DNA from: Vibrio sp. Hep-1b-8
GTDB taxonomy: Bacteria; Pseudomonadota; Gammaproteobacteria; Enterobacterales; Vibrionaceae
Assembly (NCBI RefSeq): GCF_006124995.1
Contig: NZ_QEWN01000017.1
Location: forward strand, 1 to 41,987
DNA length: 41,987 nucleotides
Direction: 5' to 3'
How positions within the stretch are numbered: position 1 is the first letter of the stretch; every line of letters begins with the position of its first letter. Positions 1 through 8,616 of this stretch are shown here, piece by piece. The notes beneath the pieces were generated by a model, which was not told the DNA's origin, searched no databases, and worked only from the letters and a program-made list of their open reading frames with translations. Made by a program: the position numbers and the translations under genes.

Positions 1-803
1 AAGCGACCCAACATGTCGTCAAAGGCAAATTTCGATCGCCGTGGCGTTACATTATGATTGATGAGTATCAGGATATTTCTCCTCAGCGTTTAGCACTGAT
101 TGAGGCGCTTTGCCAACAAGAAGAGTATAGTGACTGCATACTGTTTGCTGTCGGCGACGACTGGCAATCCATTTATCAATTTGCAGGTTCAGATGTTGAT
201 CTTACTACTGGGTTCGCCAAGCGCTTTCCAAACTCAACAATTCATCATCTTGATACCACTTATCGCTTTAATGACAAGATCGGCGAAGTGGCGAATCGAT
301 TTGTGCAGCAAAACCCAATCCAGATTCCTAAGGCGCTCAATAGTCATAAAGAGCAAAAATCGAAAGCGGTGACGCTGATTCCTGCCGGAAATGTGGAAAA
401 AGTGCTCGATCAATTGAACAGGAACGCGAAATCGATTCAGAGTGTATTGATATTGGGCCGTAACCATTACCACAAACCTGAGCTCTTACGTGATTGGCAG
501 AGAAATTTTGGTTTACTCTCAATTGAGTTTATGACTTGTCATGCCAGTAAAGGCAAAGAGGCTGACTTTGTTATAGTTGTGGGGGTCGACGAAGGGCAGT
601 TCCCTGCCCGTGTCAAAGCACTGCACATTAATGGAGCCTTGACCCAGTCTGAAGATAGCTTCCCTTATGCCGAAGAGCGACGCTTGTTTTATGTCGCTTT
701 AACTCGAGCGAAAAAGAAAGTCTGGGTAGCACATACAGGTTCAGGTTCTTGTTTTGTCAAAGAACTCTGTGAGCAAGATTATCCAGTCATCGTACAGAAG
801 TAA
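1..803 (+). CDS. helD: DNA helicase IV, C-terminal part (cut by window edge)
   Basis: The reading frame is open from base 3, so the gene starts upstream of the window and only about 266 C-terminal residues are seen. The product is a superfamily 1 (UvrD/Rep-type) 3'-5' DNA helicase. Visible motifs are the Walker B-like MIDEYQDISPQR, motif III GDDWQSIYQFAGSD, motif IV-like TTYRFNDKIGEVANRF, motif V MTCHASKGKEADFVIVVG and motif VI EERRLFYVALTRAKKKV. The wording closely follows E. coli HelD from memory, including the run IGEVANRFxQQNP, and separates it from UvrD and Rep. The first ATG at 54 lies inside motif II and is not a start. cutA follows after 11 bases. Confidence 0.93.
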   Translation, partial: ATQHVVKGKFRSPWRYIMIDEYQDISPQRLALIEALCQQEEYSDCILFAVGDDWQSIYQFAGSDVDLTTGFAKRFPNSTIHHLDTTYRFNDKIGEVANRFVQQNPIQIPKALNSHKEQKSKAVTLIPAGNVEKVLDQLNRNAKSIQSVLILGRNHYHKPELLRDWQRNFGLLSIEFMTCHASKGKEADFVIVVGVDEGQFPARVKALHINGALTQSEDSFPYAEERRLFYVALTRAKKKVWVAHTGSGSCFVKELCEQDYPVIVQK

Positions 804-814
804 GGAAATCACCA

Positions 815-1135
815 GTGAGCGGTCAGTATTGCATTACGTTAACCACAACAGATAGCGATGAAAGCGCGCAATTGATCATTAATTCAGTGTTGAATAAGGG
901 ATTGGCAGGGTGCATTCAGACGATGCCAATCCACAGTCATTATGTTTGGAAAGGGGAAGTCTGTTCCGACAATGAGATATTAATGATCATGAAAACCAAA
1001 AAAGCATGCTATGCAGAATTGGAACAGACCATCGTTAAACTGCACCATTATGACGTTCCACAAATCGTCCAAATCCCATTTATGGAGGGCTATAACCCTT
1101 ATTTGGCTTGGTTAGAAGAGAACACACGCTGTTAG
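815..1135 (+). CDS. cutA: CutA1 divalent-cation tolerance protein
   Basis: A 106-residue protein with the full length and pattern of the CutA1 family, which forms small ferredoxin-fold trimers. Visible family features are the start CITLTTTDSDESAQLI, the segment GLAGCIQTMPIHSHYVWKGEV, the motif MKTKKACYAELE, and the ending YDVPQIVQIPFMEGYNPYLAWLEE. It is classed as divalent-metal tolerance, but the molecular role is poorly settled; the protein binds metal through Cys and His in some species. The start is GTG at 815, with AAGGA about nine bases upstream overlapping the helD stop, so it is probably co-transcribed with helD. Confidence 0.93.
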   Translation: MSGQYCITLTTTDSDESAQLIINSVLNKGLAGCIQTMPIHSHYVWKGEVCSDNEILMIMKTKKACYAELEQTIVKLHHYDVPQIVQIPFMEGYNPYLAWLEENTRC

Positions 1136-1287
1136 CAAACAGTTGGAAATAACGGAATGTGTTGAAAGCGTATTTGACAGCATATTTAAACGTTAAACTC
1201 TCTGTTTCATTTCATCAAAGTTTGATTTACCTAAATGTCACACTTAGAATCTTTGCTCGAAATTAATAACAATTAGAAGTAAAAGTC

Positions 1288-2127
1288 ATGAAACTGGAAA
1301 CTGTTGATTATCTTGCTGACGATGCTGCAGAGCAATTTGTTAACTCACTTCGTGAGACGGGCTTTGGTGTATTGAAAAACCACCCAATTCCTAAAGAGCT
1401 CGTTGAGTCGATCTATGAGAACTGGTATCAGTTCTTTATGTCTGAGCGCAAAAATGAGTTTACCTACAATGTCGCGACTCAAGATGGTTACTTCCCTCCT
1501 TCAGTATCAGAAGTGGCAAAAGGTCACACTGTAAAAGACATCAAAGAGTACTTCCATATCTATCCATGGGGACAGATTCCAGAAGAGCTAAAAGAGCAAA
1601 TCATGGATTACTACCAGCGTGCTAACGCATTCGCCGCGGAGCTACTAAGCTGGGTTGAAGCGCACGCCCCTCAAGACGTGCAAGAAAAATTCTCTATTGC
1701 ACTGTCAGAAATGATTAACGGCAGTGAAAAGACGCTTCTACGTGTACTTCACTACCCACCAATGACGGGTGATGAAGAACCGGGTGCAATTCGAGCTGCT
1801 GCCCACGAAGACATTAACTTACTTACTGTGTTGCCAGCTGCAAATGAGCCAGGTCTACAGGTTAAAGCGAAAGACGGTTCATGGATCGATGTACCATGTG
1901 ACTTCGGTAACTTGATCATCAATATTGGCGATATGCTACAAGAAGCTTCGGGTGGATATTTCCCATCGACCACACACCGCGTGATCAACCCTGATGGCTC
2001 ACGTCAAGATTATTCACGTATATCTTTACCGCTGTTCCTTCATCCAAAACCAGAAGTCGTCTTATCTGAACGCCATACCGCAGATAGTTACTTGATGGAA
2101 CGCCTAAGAGAGCTTGGTGTCATTTAG
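1288..2127 (+). CDS. 2-oxoglutarate/Fe(II)-dependent oxygenase, isopenicillin N synthase-like
   Basis: A 279-residue soluble enzyme of the isopenicillin N synthase/flavanone hydroxylase superfamily. The N-terminal DIOX_N-like part (1-120) contains GFGVLKNHPIP. The C-terminal jelly-roll holds the iron triad: His173 and Asp175 in AAHEDINLLTVLP, and His230 in STTHRVINP. The 2-oxoglutarate-binding R-x-S is Arg244/Ser246 in DYSRISLPLF. All catalytic residues are present, so it should be active. The substrate cannot be read from sequence. It stands alone with its own leader (1136-1287) and a terminator at 2148-2174. The start ATG at 1288 has AGAAGTAAAAGTC upstream, a moderate ribosome-binding site. 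Confidence 0.88.
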   Translation: MKLETVDYLADDAAEQFVNSLRETGFGVLKNHPIPKELVESIYENWYQFFMSERKNEFTYNVATQDGYFPPSVSEVAKGHTVKDIKEYFHIYPWGQIPEELKEQIMDYYQRANAFAAELLSWVEAHAPQDVQEKFSIALSEMINGSEKTLLRVLHYPPMTGDEEPGAIRAAAHEDINLLTVLPAANEPGLQVKAKDGSWIDVPCDFGNLIINIGDMLQEASGGYFPSTTHRVINPDGSRQDYSRISLPLFLHPKPEVVLSERHTADSYLMERLRELGVI

Positions 2128-2147
2128 TCTGTATTCATTCACCAATT

Positions 2148-2174
2148 AAGAGTCAGCAAAGGTGGCTCTTTTTT
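2148..2174 (+). terminator. Intrinsic terminator of the 2OG oxygenase gene
   Basis: AAGAGTCA (2148-2155) pairs with TGGCTCTT (2163-2170), with one G-T wobble and a seven-base loop, and runs into a T tract to 2174. It lies 20 bases after the oxygenase stop. Confidence 0.85.
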
Positions 2175-2257
2175 ATGGCTCAGGCGACAAATGTAACAAG
2201 CAAGACTCGACAAATAAGTGATTATGTCATTTATTGAATAAAAAAAGAGAAAGGCTT

Positions 2258-2875
2258 ATGGACGATAAACAACAACTCACTGCCCAGTTTCAGCAGTATA
2301 TGGAAAACCCGTTGCTTTGGCCGGTATTAGAGGTTCTAAGAAAACAGCCAAGTGGCTGGAAAGTCCACACTTTGGCTTCTCATTTGGGCGATCTTGGTTT
2401 TATCCCCGTACTAGACCCTTCTCCAGAAAAAGATCTATTTAAGCGTAATTTTCTTATCATGAATGCGCTCTACCAACTTCAGGAAACGCTCTATCCAGAG
2501 AAATGGCTGCAAGTTGAAGCGATGAATATTGTTCTGATGCCTGCACATCAAGTCGCAGGTCATAAAGTCGACGTAAACGACCCACTGCGTGATTATTACA
2601 TCCACTGGAAGAACTATGAAGCGGAAGAGGGCGAAGTGAAACGTTTACTCAATGAGTTCTGGACGCGCTACCGTCATTCTGTTGGCAGCACCAATGGAAA
2701 AAACATGGACAGAGCGAAGGCGTTGAGTCTATTTGAACTTCATCATGATGCGAGCCAAACAGAAATTAGAAGAAGATGGCGAAAACTGGCGCTCAAATGG
2801 CACCCAGATCGTGAGAAAGGAGACAGTGAACGTTTTCGAGTTCTCTGCGAAGCATGGAACGTACTACGCCATTAA
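2258..2875 (+). CDS. DnaJ-related J-domain protein
   Basis: A 205-residue protein. The first ~150 residues match the DnaJ-related N-terminal region common in vibrios and other gammaproteobacteria (PLLWPVLEVLRKQPSGWKVH, then LFKRNFLIMNALYQLQ). Residues from about 155 form a J-domain, with ALSLFELHHDASQTEIRRRW, then WHPDREKGD carrying the essential His-Pro-Asp tripeptide. It lacks the Gly/Phe and zinc-finger parts of DnaJ, so it is a specialised Hsp70 co-chaperone whose client is unknown. The frame can be opened at TTG 2234, but ATG 2258 has GAGAAAGG seven bases upstream and is preferred. It converges with the GNAT gene with five bases between the stops. Confidence 0.85.
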   Translation: MDDKQQLTAQFQQYMENPLLWPVLEVLRKQPSGWKVHTLASHLGDLGFIPVLDPSPEKDLFKRNFLIMNALYQLQETLYPEKWLQVEAMNIVLMPAHQVAGHKVDVNDPLRDYYIHWKNYEAEEGEVKRLLNEFWTRYRHSVGSTNGKNMDRAKALSLFELHHDASQTEIRRRWRKLALKWHPDREKGDSERFRVLCEAWNVLRH

Positions 2876-2880
2876 CGCGC

Positions 2881-3420
2881 TCATAAGCGGTTAAATTCTT
2901 CTTTGAGTATTGCAAGGATCGTCGTGTTCCACCAGCGTTGTTTAAAGTAGCGATTTTCAACCAGAGTCGCTTCAACCCGCATTCCAAGTCGTGAGCATAG
3001 TCTGATTGCTGCTCGGTTTTCAGAGATGGTTTCCGCATAGGCTCGATGAATAGACAATTGGTCAAAGCCGTATTGCAACAGGGCTCTCATTGCTTCTTCA
3101 CTGGCTCCTTTTCCTTGTGTTCCACGCACCAAACCACAGCCGATGGACGCTTGTTGTTCGTTTTCGACGCGCAGAGCGGCAATGCCTAAGTAGCTACCGG
3201 TCATCTTATCGGTAATAGCCAAATGGTACTGTTGGCGAGGTTGTTGTTCAGCTTGTGTAATGAACATCTTAACCAGTTGCTCACTCTCGGTTTGTGAGCA
3301 ATCTTGTTCATTGTAAAAACGTTGATACTTGGGATCTTGGCACTGTTTAACGTAGTGCTGAATGTCCTCTTGAGTAAAATCTCGTAAAATAAGATGTTCG
3401 GTTTCCAGTATAAAACTCAT
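2881..3420 (-). CDS. GNAT-family N-acetyltransferase (RimJ/RimL-like)
   Basis: A 179-residue protein of the RimJ/RimL type of GNAT acetyltransferases, which move acetyl from acetyl-CoA to an amine. It shows the start ILETEHLILRDFTQEDIQHY, strand 4 with YLGIAALRVENEQQASIGCGL, the acetyl-CoA loop as GTQGKGASEEAMRALLQYGF (a variant of the usual QxxGxG/A), and IHRAYAETISENRAAIRLCSRLGM, the typical neighbour-strand Asn motif. It ends with the usual VENRYFKQRWWNTTILAIL. The substrate is unknown. No convincing Shine-Dalgarno precedes the ATG, and the terminator-like hairpin of the upstream gene ends only 12 bases before the start. Confidence 0.88.
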   Translation of the reverse strand: MSFILETEHLILRDFTQEDIQHYVKQCQDPKYQRFYNEQDCSQTESEQLVKMFITQAEQQPRQQYHLAITDKMTGSYLGIAALRVENEQQASIGCGLVRGTQGKGASEEAMRALLQYGFDQLSIHRAYAETISENRAAIRLCSRLGMRVEATLVENRYFKQRWWNTTILAILKEEFNRL

Positions 3421-3432
3421 GATTCATGATCT

Positions 3433-3456
3433 AAAAAGCGCCAGTTAAGGCGCTTT
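3433..3456 (-). terminator. Terminator-like hairpin after the ABC-class ATPase gene
   Basis: AAAGCGCC (3435-3442) and GGCGCTTT (3449-3456) form a perfect 8-bp stem with a six-base loop. Read on the minus strand it is followed by five T residues (3437-3433). It lies between the ATPase stop (3480) and the GNAT start (3420). Confidence 0.75.
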
Positions 3457-3479
3457 ATACATCAGTTACGGTTAAAACA

Positions 3480-5135
3480 TCATTTCGATGGTTTAAATTG
3501 AGAGCTACGCATTCTATTTAGTGCTGCCATCACATCTAACGGGCGTGGTTTCGCTAGATCGCCTTGGTTTGGCATGAGCGCAGACCAATCACCATACAGC
3601 ATTTCTTTAATTTCTTTCGCAGGATTATTTACCCAGCCAGGGCGCTGAGCCAGTTGGAACCATAGCCAGCCAATGGCATTGACTTCAGCGCTAGACTCTA
3701 GTTGTTCGAGTGCAGTCAGATCGGTGAACTCTTTGCCAAAGCGCAATGAATCGATGCCTTTGGCTGCGACGCGAAATTTTCCATCGACTAAGATTTTTTG
3801 TAGAGCTGAACAGTTCAGTGCTCGTGAACGAAAGGTTTCTAACTCCGCTTCGCTTTCATTGTGACGCTCGGTTGGATGCTGAAGCACAACTTGTTTGGCT
3901 TTCGCGGTCACATCGACAGGCTGATAGTCATGCATCTGAATAACGGTATCGGCTACGTCTAGATAGTCACCTGAACCACCCATAACGATAATCGTCGATA
4001 CATCCATTTGATCCCTTAGCTGACCGATGCGATCAACGAGCGGAGTAATAGGTTCATCGCCTTTACTTACCAACGCCTGCATTCGTTCATCACGAATCAT
4101 AAAGTTGGTCGCTGAGGTGTCTTCATCGATGAGTAAACCACATGCGCCCGCTTCAATAGACTCTTGAAGCCATGCGGCTTGAGACGTTGAACCAGAGGCA
4201 TCTTGAGTCGAGAAATCTCGAGTATCTTTGCCCATTGGCAGATGGTTAATGTAATTAGACAGATTGAGATTGTGGACACAACGACCATCTTCAGCTCGGA
4301 TCTTCATCGCTCCGTCGTTAGTGACTATGGTTTCACGACCGTCGCCAGGAATGTGATTGTAGATAGAGCGCTCAATTGCTGTTAGCAGCGTCGACTTACC
4401 GTGGAATCCACCACCGACGATCAGAGTAATGCCTTTCTTGATACCTAGGCCAGTGATCGCGCCTTGGTTTGGGGTCTCTATTGTCACCTCAAGTGATTGC
4501 GGAGCAACAAATGGGATGGCATCTTTCATTGGTAAGTCGCAGTTACCAGCAACTCGAGGCAGTATCGAACCGTTCCCAACAAACGCGATAAGCCCTAATT
4601 TATCAAGTTGGCTACGCAAAGCATATTGGTCTTCAATGACCTCACAATGATGTTTCAAGGCTTCTAAGTCTAGTTCACGCTCAAGAGTGGCTCGACGTAT
4701 GTACTTAGGCAAATGAAAAGTCAAAAGGTTATCCGCTTTTTTGCCTAACACTGAGCGTCCCTCTGCTGGCAGATTGACGCGAAAACGCAATTCTATGCCT
4801 TCATCGGTGAATAGAACTGCCGTGCTGTCGAGTACCGCTTGTCCTGTTAAACTGATACTGAGTAAAGAGTCTTGTTTGGCAAGTTGTGCGAAACTACGCG
4901 CAATAAAATCGCGCGCTGCAATCTGGTAGTGTGCAGATTTCTTCAGTAGCCAAGCGAGTCCTGTTAATGACCAAGGGCGAACGGCACGCACACGTGATGC
5001 TGAAGCGTATGGGTCACCCTGTACGTATTCAATATGGAATGTGTAGTCACCGAAGTCGTAATCGCCTTTGATTTGCTGGTACGCACGGTAGTTCTGTTTT
5101 TCAATTTTCTTTAGCTTTGCAGTTAACTGATCCAT
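3480..5135 (-). CDS. ABC-class P-loop ATPase (PF09818-type), no membrane partner
   Basis: A 551-residue protein of the family called predicted ATPase of the ABC class. Visible features are the N-terminal IEKQNYRAYQQIKGDYDFGDYTF, the central IAFVGNGSILPRVAG, the Walker A GGGFHGKSTLL, and a Walker B-like ACGLLIDEDTSATNFMIRD. After this comes STIIVMGGSGDYLDVADTVIQM, resembling an ABC D/H-loop region. Family members carry no transmembrane segments. A trypanosome relative (MRB1590) takes part in mitochondrial RNA editing, so a nucleic-acid role is possible; the bacterial role is unknown to me. A GTG at 5159 would add eight residues; ATG 5135 is preferred because the family-like sequence begins there, though neither start has a strong ribosome-binding site. 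Confidence 0.85.
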   Translation of the reverse strand: MDQLTAKLKKIEKQNYRAYQQIKGDYDFGDYTFHIEYVQGDPYASASRVRAVRPWSLTGLAWLLKKSAHYQIAARDFIARSFAQLAKQDSLLSISLTGQAVLDSTAVLFTDEGIELRFRVNLPAEGRSVLGKKADNLLTFHLPKYIRRATLERELDLEALKHHCEVIEDQYALRSQLDKLGLIAFVGNGSILPRVAGNCDLPMKDAIPFVAPQSLEVTIETPNQGAITGLGIKKGITLIVGGGFHGKSTLLTAIERSIYNHIPGDGRETIVTNDGAMKIRAEDGRCVHNLNLSNYINHLPMGKDTRDFSTQDASGSTSQAAWLQESIEAGACGLLIDEDTSATNFMIRDERMQALVSKGDEPITPLVDRIGQLRDQMDVSTIIVMGGSGDYLDVADTVIQMHDYQPVDVTAKAKQVVLQHPTERHNESEAELETFRSRALNCSALQKILVDGKFRVAAKGIDSLRFGKEFTDLTALEQLESSAEVNAIGWLWFQLAQRPGWVNNPAKEIKEMLYGDWSALMPNQGDLAKPRPLDVMAALNRMRSSQFKPSK

Positions 5136-5202
5136 CTTGATATCGTCGGTTAGGAACACGAAAGGCGAGGATTATAGGAATCGCTCGCCTAAGAGTAAAG
5201 GA

Positions 5203-7125
5203 CTAGTGTGGTTGTGATGAGTAACTATATTTCATCGACGAAGATATCTGATTGTAAAGATTGTTTTCGAATTCATCATAGGGCATTGGTTTACCATAAA
5301 GGTAGCCCTGACCGATATCACATCCTTCGGTGATGATAAACGCCTCGTGCTGTTCGTTTTCTATCCCCTCAACGGTAACTTGTAAGCTCAGCTTCTGTGC
5401 AATACTGATAATCGAGCGCATGATCTCTTTGTCTTGTTCACTTTCATCAAGTTGATGGACAAAGCTCTTATCGATTTTAATGGCGTCAAACGGAAATTTT
5501 TTCAGGTAATTGAATGATGCGTAGCCCGTACCAAAATCATCTAGTGACAGTGTCACTCCCAGCTTGTTTAGCGACTGAAGCGTGTTACGTGCAACGACTT
5601 CATCCGCAATCAGACCACTTTCAGTAATCTCAAGCTCTAAGTAGCGTGCAGGTAGTTCGTAGGCAGTGAGTAGATCTTCAATCTGATTGACAAATTGTGG
5701 ACTTTGCAACTGCACTGCAGAAACATTCACACTGACGCGAAAGTCATCCACCTTGGCAGACCATTCTGCGGCTTTTTGAATCGCAGAACGAAGCACAAAG
5801 CTTCCCACTTCAAAGATGAGGCCGTTTTGTTCCGCTAAGTGGATTAGTGTTTCATTGGAAATATCACCGAGAATAGGGTGCCGCCAACGAAGAAGTGCTT
5901 CTGCTCCTACCCAACGATGAGTTTCCGGTGACACTTTAGGCTGGAAATAGAGTAGTAGGTCATCGTTACGAACAGCCTGAAGCAAGTAACTTTCAAGTTG
6001 GTTGATGTTTTTCTGTGTATCGGAGATGTCCTGAGAGTAAAAGCTGAATTTATGACCGGAATCTTTACAAGATTGCATCGCTTCAGAGGCGTATTTTAGG
6101 AGACTTTTAGCACACTGGCTTTCGTCTGAACTGGCGACACCAATATAGCTATGTAGGTGTAGGCTTTCCCCTTCGACAGTAAACTTTGATTGGCTGACAT
6201 CGACCAACTCCTGACATAGCAGATAAATATCGCTGTCGTAGCTGTTGGTTTCAAAAATAAACACCAAGTCAGTGGAGCTTGGACGTGCGGTTATCACATT
6301 CAATGCTGAGTGTTGATGGAGTCGCTGACGAAATTCAATAAGGATGTGTTCCCAAGTTGAGTAGCCATACTTAGATTGAATACGTCGCCCATTGGTAAAG
6401 CCGACGTGCAGTACACCGACTTTTCGGAATTGATTATCCGAGACGTTTTGGATCAAACGACTTGCCTCTGACTCGAGTGCTGAACGATTCAAAAAACCGG
6501 TCCCCAAATCATGCAACTGCTGATAGCGTACTTGACGCTCGGCGGCGCGGCGCTTGTCGATCTCTTGGTTTAGAGAAAAGTTGAGTTTGACCAGATCTTG
6601 TGTTCGAGTTTGAACGCGCGATTCCAGCTCGCTGTTGAGTTGTTGAAGGTGGTAGTTTTGAAAAACGGTTTTGAGTTGTGCCTCAATGGAGTCACGAAAT
6701 GACATCAACAATTGTTGATAGGTTTGATTAAACGGGTTTTCAATATTATCCAGCGCGCAGATGGTTCCGAACATTTTACCGTTAGGCCAACATAAGGGTA
6801 AGCCGCAATACGCTAGCATGCCGAATTTCATGTCAGGATTGTTTTGCCACTGGCTATCCTTGGACGCGTTAGGCACCAAAAGCAGCCGATTTTCGTTGAT
6901 CACCGTTTCACAGTAAAGACCTTGACCTAAACCCTCTTTGTCCCCAATGTGATAGGGATGGGCGTTGTTATTGTTCACGCTAAACACTTCAATATGCTCT
7001 TTGTGCACACGCATGATTAAAGCGGCTGGTACGGAAATAATCTCAGCTAAAAGGTTAACGATAACTTGCCATCCCGAGCTCATTTCATCAGGAATTACCA
7101 TGTTGTCTGTATTTAACTTAGACAT
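5203..7125 (-). CDS. GAF - degenerate GGDEF - EAL cyclic di-GMP phosphodiesterase
   Basis: A 640-residue cytoplasmic protein. Residues ~15-155 are a GAF sensor domain (MLAYCGLPLCWPNGKMFGTICALD). A coiled coil follows (~158-200, LQQLNSELESRVQTRTQDL). Residues ~205-365 are a GGDEF-fold domain whose signature is replaced by ARPSSTDLVF, so no cyclase activity is expected. Residues ~385-630 are an EAL domain with the key motifs intact: GAEALLRWRHP, SVNVSAVQLQ, LEITESGL, DDFGTGYASFNYLKKF, IKIDKSFV, VTVEGIE and GYLYGKPMP. The likely reaction is hydrolysis of c-di-GMP to pGpG under control of a small ligand bound by the GAF domain. The start ATG has AGGGAG at good spacing. No transmembrane segment is seen. 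Confidence 0.92.
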   Translation of the reverse strand: MSKLNTDNMVIPDEMSSGWQVIVNLLAEIISVPAALIMRVHKEHIEVFSVNNNNAHPYHIGDKEGLGQGLYCETVINENRLLLVPNASKDSQWQNNPDMKFGMLAYCGLPLCWPNGKMFGTICALDNIENPFNQTYQQLLMSFRDSIEAQLKTVFQNYHLQQLNSELESRVQTRTQDLVKLNFSLNQEIDKRRAAERQVRYQQLHDLGTGFLNRSALESEASRLIQNVSDNQFRKVGVLHVGFTNGRRIQSKYGYSTWEHILIEFRQRLHQHSALNVITARPSSTDLVFIFETNSYDSDIYLLCQELVDVSQSKFTVEGESLHLHSYIGVASSDESQCAKSLLKYASEAMQSCKDSGHKFSFYSQDISDTQKNINQLESYLLQAVRNDDLLLYFQPKVSPETHRWVGAEALLRWRHPILGDISNETLIHLAEQNGLIFEVGSFVLRSAIQKAAEWSAKVDDFRVSVNVSAVQLQSPQFVNQIEDLLTAYELPARYLELEITESGLIADEVVARNTLQSLNKLGVTLSLDDFGTGYASFNYLKKFPFDAIKIDKSFVHQLDESEQDKEIMRSIISIAQKLSLQVTVEGIENEQHEAFIITEGCDIGQGYLYGKPMPYDEFENNLYNQISSSMKYSYSSQPH

Positions 7126-7269
7126 ACAAACTCCCTGTCGTTAATTTTTTATAAAGGCAGTCCTTGCTCTCTGTTTTAAGGATAGTCGTTACGATGCACA
7201 TACGGGTAAAGAAATGTTTAATAATTAAACGGTGGATGGCACAGGAGTTAAGGATGCATGATGAAATAG

Positions 7270-7301
7270 ACAAAAAAAAGCCCCAAGGCTCAGCTTTAGG
7301 G
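7270..7301 (-). terminator. Intrinsic terminator of fabV
   Basis: A stem running from GCCCCAAGGC to the mirrored GCTTTAGGGC (about 7279-7301, one mismatch and one wobble) is followed on the minus strand by eight T residues (the A run just before 7279 on the plus strand). It sits about 50 bases after the fabV stop. Confidence 0.8.
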
Positions 7302-7352
7302 CAATCAATACACTTTGTCTTATTAATGAGACATGGTTTTAAAACAATAATT

Positions 7353-8540
7353 TCATTTTATAAACTTATCAATATTGATGTCGGTTGAATAGTCTACACC
7401 TTGCAAATCGAATCCGTTTAAATTGAGGAACTCATGCTTGAAGCCAGAGTAATCACCTAACTGCATGAAGTTGCCGCAATCCATTTCACTGATTAACTGC
7501 TTAACTTGTGATTGTGTATCCGCATCAAGTTCCCAGTCATCCATTCTAATCAGCCTTTCACCATCAACAGGGACACGCTCAGAGCCGTAAAGTTTGCTAC
7601 TAAACAGACGTAGCATTTGCTCGATACATCCCTCATGGGTGCCTTTCTCTTTCATCACTTTATACAGAGCGATAATGTATGGGCTTAGACCTGGTATAAA
7701 GACACTCGCTTTGGTCACCAACGCTTTACAGACGGTTGCGTATGCGCCGCCTTCGAAGTTCGCCATTTTCAGATTCAAGGAATGGCTGGTTTGATGCAGG
7801 TCTATTTTCGCTCGGCCTAATGTGCCATCAAGGTAGATTGGGTGAGTCAGTTCTGGGCCAATATAAGAAAAGGCGATTGTTTTACAACCATGAGCAAGCG
7901 ACTCTGAATTGATCAGAGCATCGATCCATGCTTCCCAGTCTTCGCCACCCATGACCTTGCGTGTCGCTTCTGCCTCTTCTTCGCTCGCAGCTTCTAACGT
8001 TGAGTTGTACCACTGATCATTTTCAAGCAGTAGCGTAGTCCCTGACACAGGTTGACCAATCGGTTTAATAGCAGAGCGCCAGAACTGTCCTGGTTGTTCT
8101 TTTGGTCTCACACCTGACGCAACACTGTAAATAATCAGGTCAACTTCACCTTCAAAATAGGTTTCTATCGCTTCAATGACGTCATCTTTTATCTGTTTAG
8201 AAAAAGCATCGCCATGGATATTTACAGCGATTCGTCCCGCGCGTTTGGCGTGGCGTTTAAAATAGTAATTGTTGTAGAAACCCGCAGACCCTGTCCCTTG
8301 TTCAGAAGGTGCTTTTTCAAACGATACGCTAATGGTGTCAGCCTGAGCACCGAATGTCAGAGCAATTCGCGAGGCTAGGCCAAAGCCAGATGAACCACCG
8401 ATGATTAAGACACGCTTGGGCCCGTTGGGTATGAGTTGTGAAGACTTTACATATTCAATTTGGTTAAGCACGGCTTGCTCACATCCTAATGGATGTGCGC
8501 TGCGTGCAACAACGCCATCTATTACAGGTTTTATAATCAT
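7353..8540 (-). CDS. fabV: FabV-type trans-2-enoyl-ACP/CoA reductase (NADH)
   Basis: A 395-residue single-domain reductase of the FabV/TER family, which reduces enoyl-ACP in the last step of fatty acid elongation and resists triclosan. It carries the NADH-binding segment KRVLIIGGSSGFGLASRIALTFGAQADTI, the marker EKAPSEQGTGSAGFYNNYYFKR, and the active-site Tyr-x8-Lys in IYLDGTLGRAKIDL. The length fits the family (about 400). Remembered V. cholerae FabV is similar but differs at many positions, and some vibrios carry two copies, so this could be the second paralogue (fabV2). The ATG has AAGGACAGAAA upstream. It is transcribed alone. Confidence 0.93.
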   Translation of the reverse strand: MIIKPVIDGVVARSAHPLGCEQAVLNQIEYVKSSQLIPNGPKRVLIIGGSSGFGLASRIALTFGAQADTISVSFEKAPSEQGTGSAGFYNNYYFKRHAKRAGRIAVNIHGDAFSKQIKDDVIEAIETYFEGEVDLIIYSVASGVRPKEQPGQFWRSAIKPIGQPVSGTTLLLENDQWYNSTLEAASEEEAEATRKVMGGEDWEAWIDALINSESLAHGCKTIAFSYIGPELTHPIYLDGTLGRAKIDLHQTSHSLNLKMANFEGGAYATVCKALVTKASVFIPGLSPYIIALYKVMKEKGTHEGCIEQMLRLFSSKLYGSERVPVDGERLIRMDDWELDADTQSQVKQLISEMDCGNFMQLGDYSGFKHEFLNLNGFDLQGVDYSTDINIDKFIK

Positions 8541-8616
8541 TTTCTGTCCTTCACCTACTGAGGGTATTCGGAGAAAATTAACGTAAAGCTATGTAAACTT
8601 CATTGAGCTAGGGCAA

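Noticed and set aside
1..803. A defence-type helicase
   Set aside because: The motifs follow housekeeping HelD closely, and it sits beside cutA.
7164..7388. 74-residue frame upstream of fabV's end
   Set aside because: It runs through the fabV terminator and into the fabV 3' end, with no ribosome-binding site and low-complexity content.
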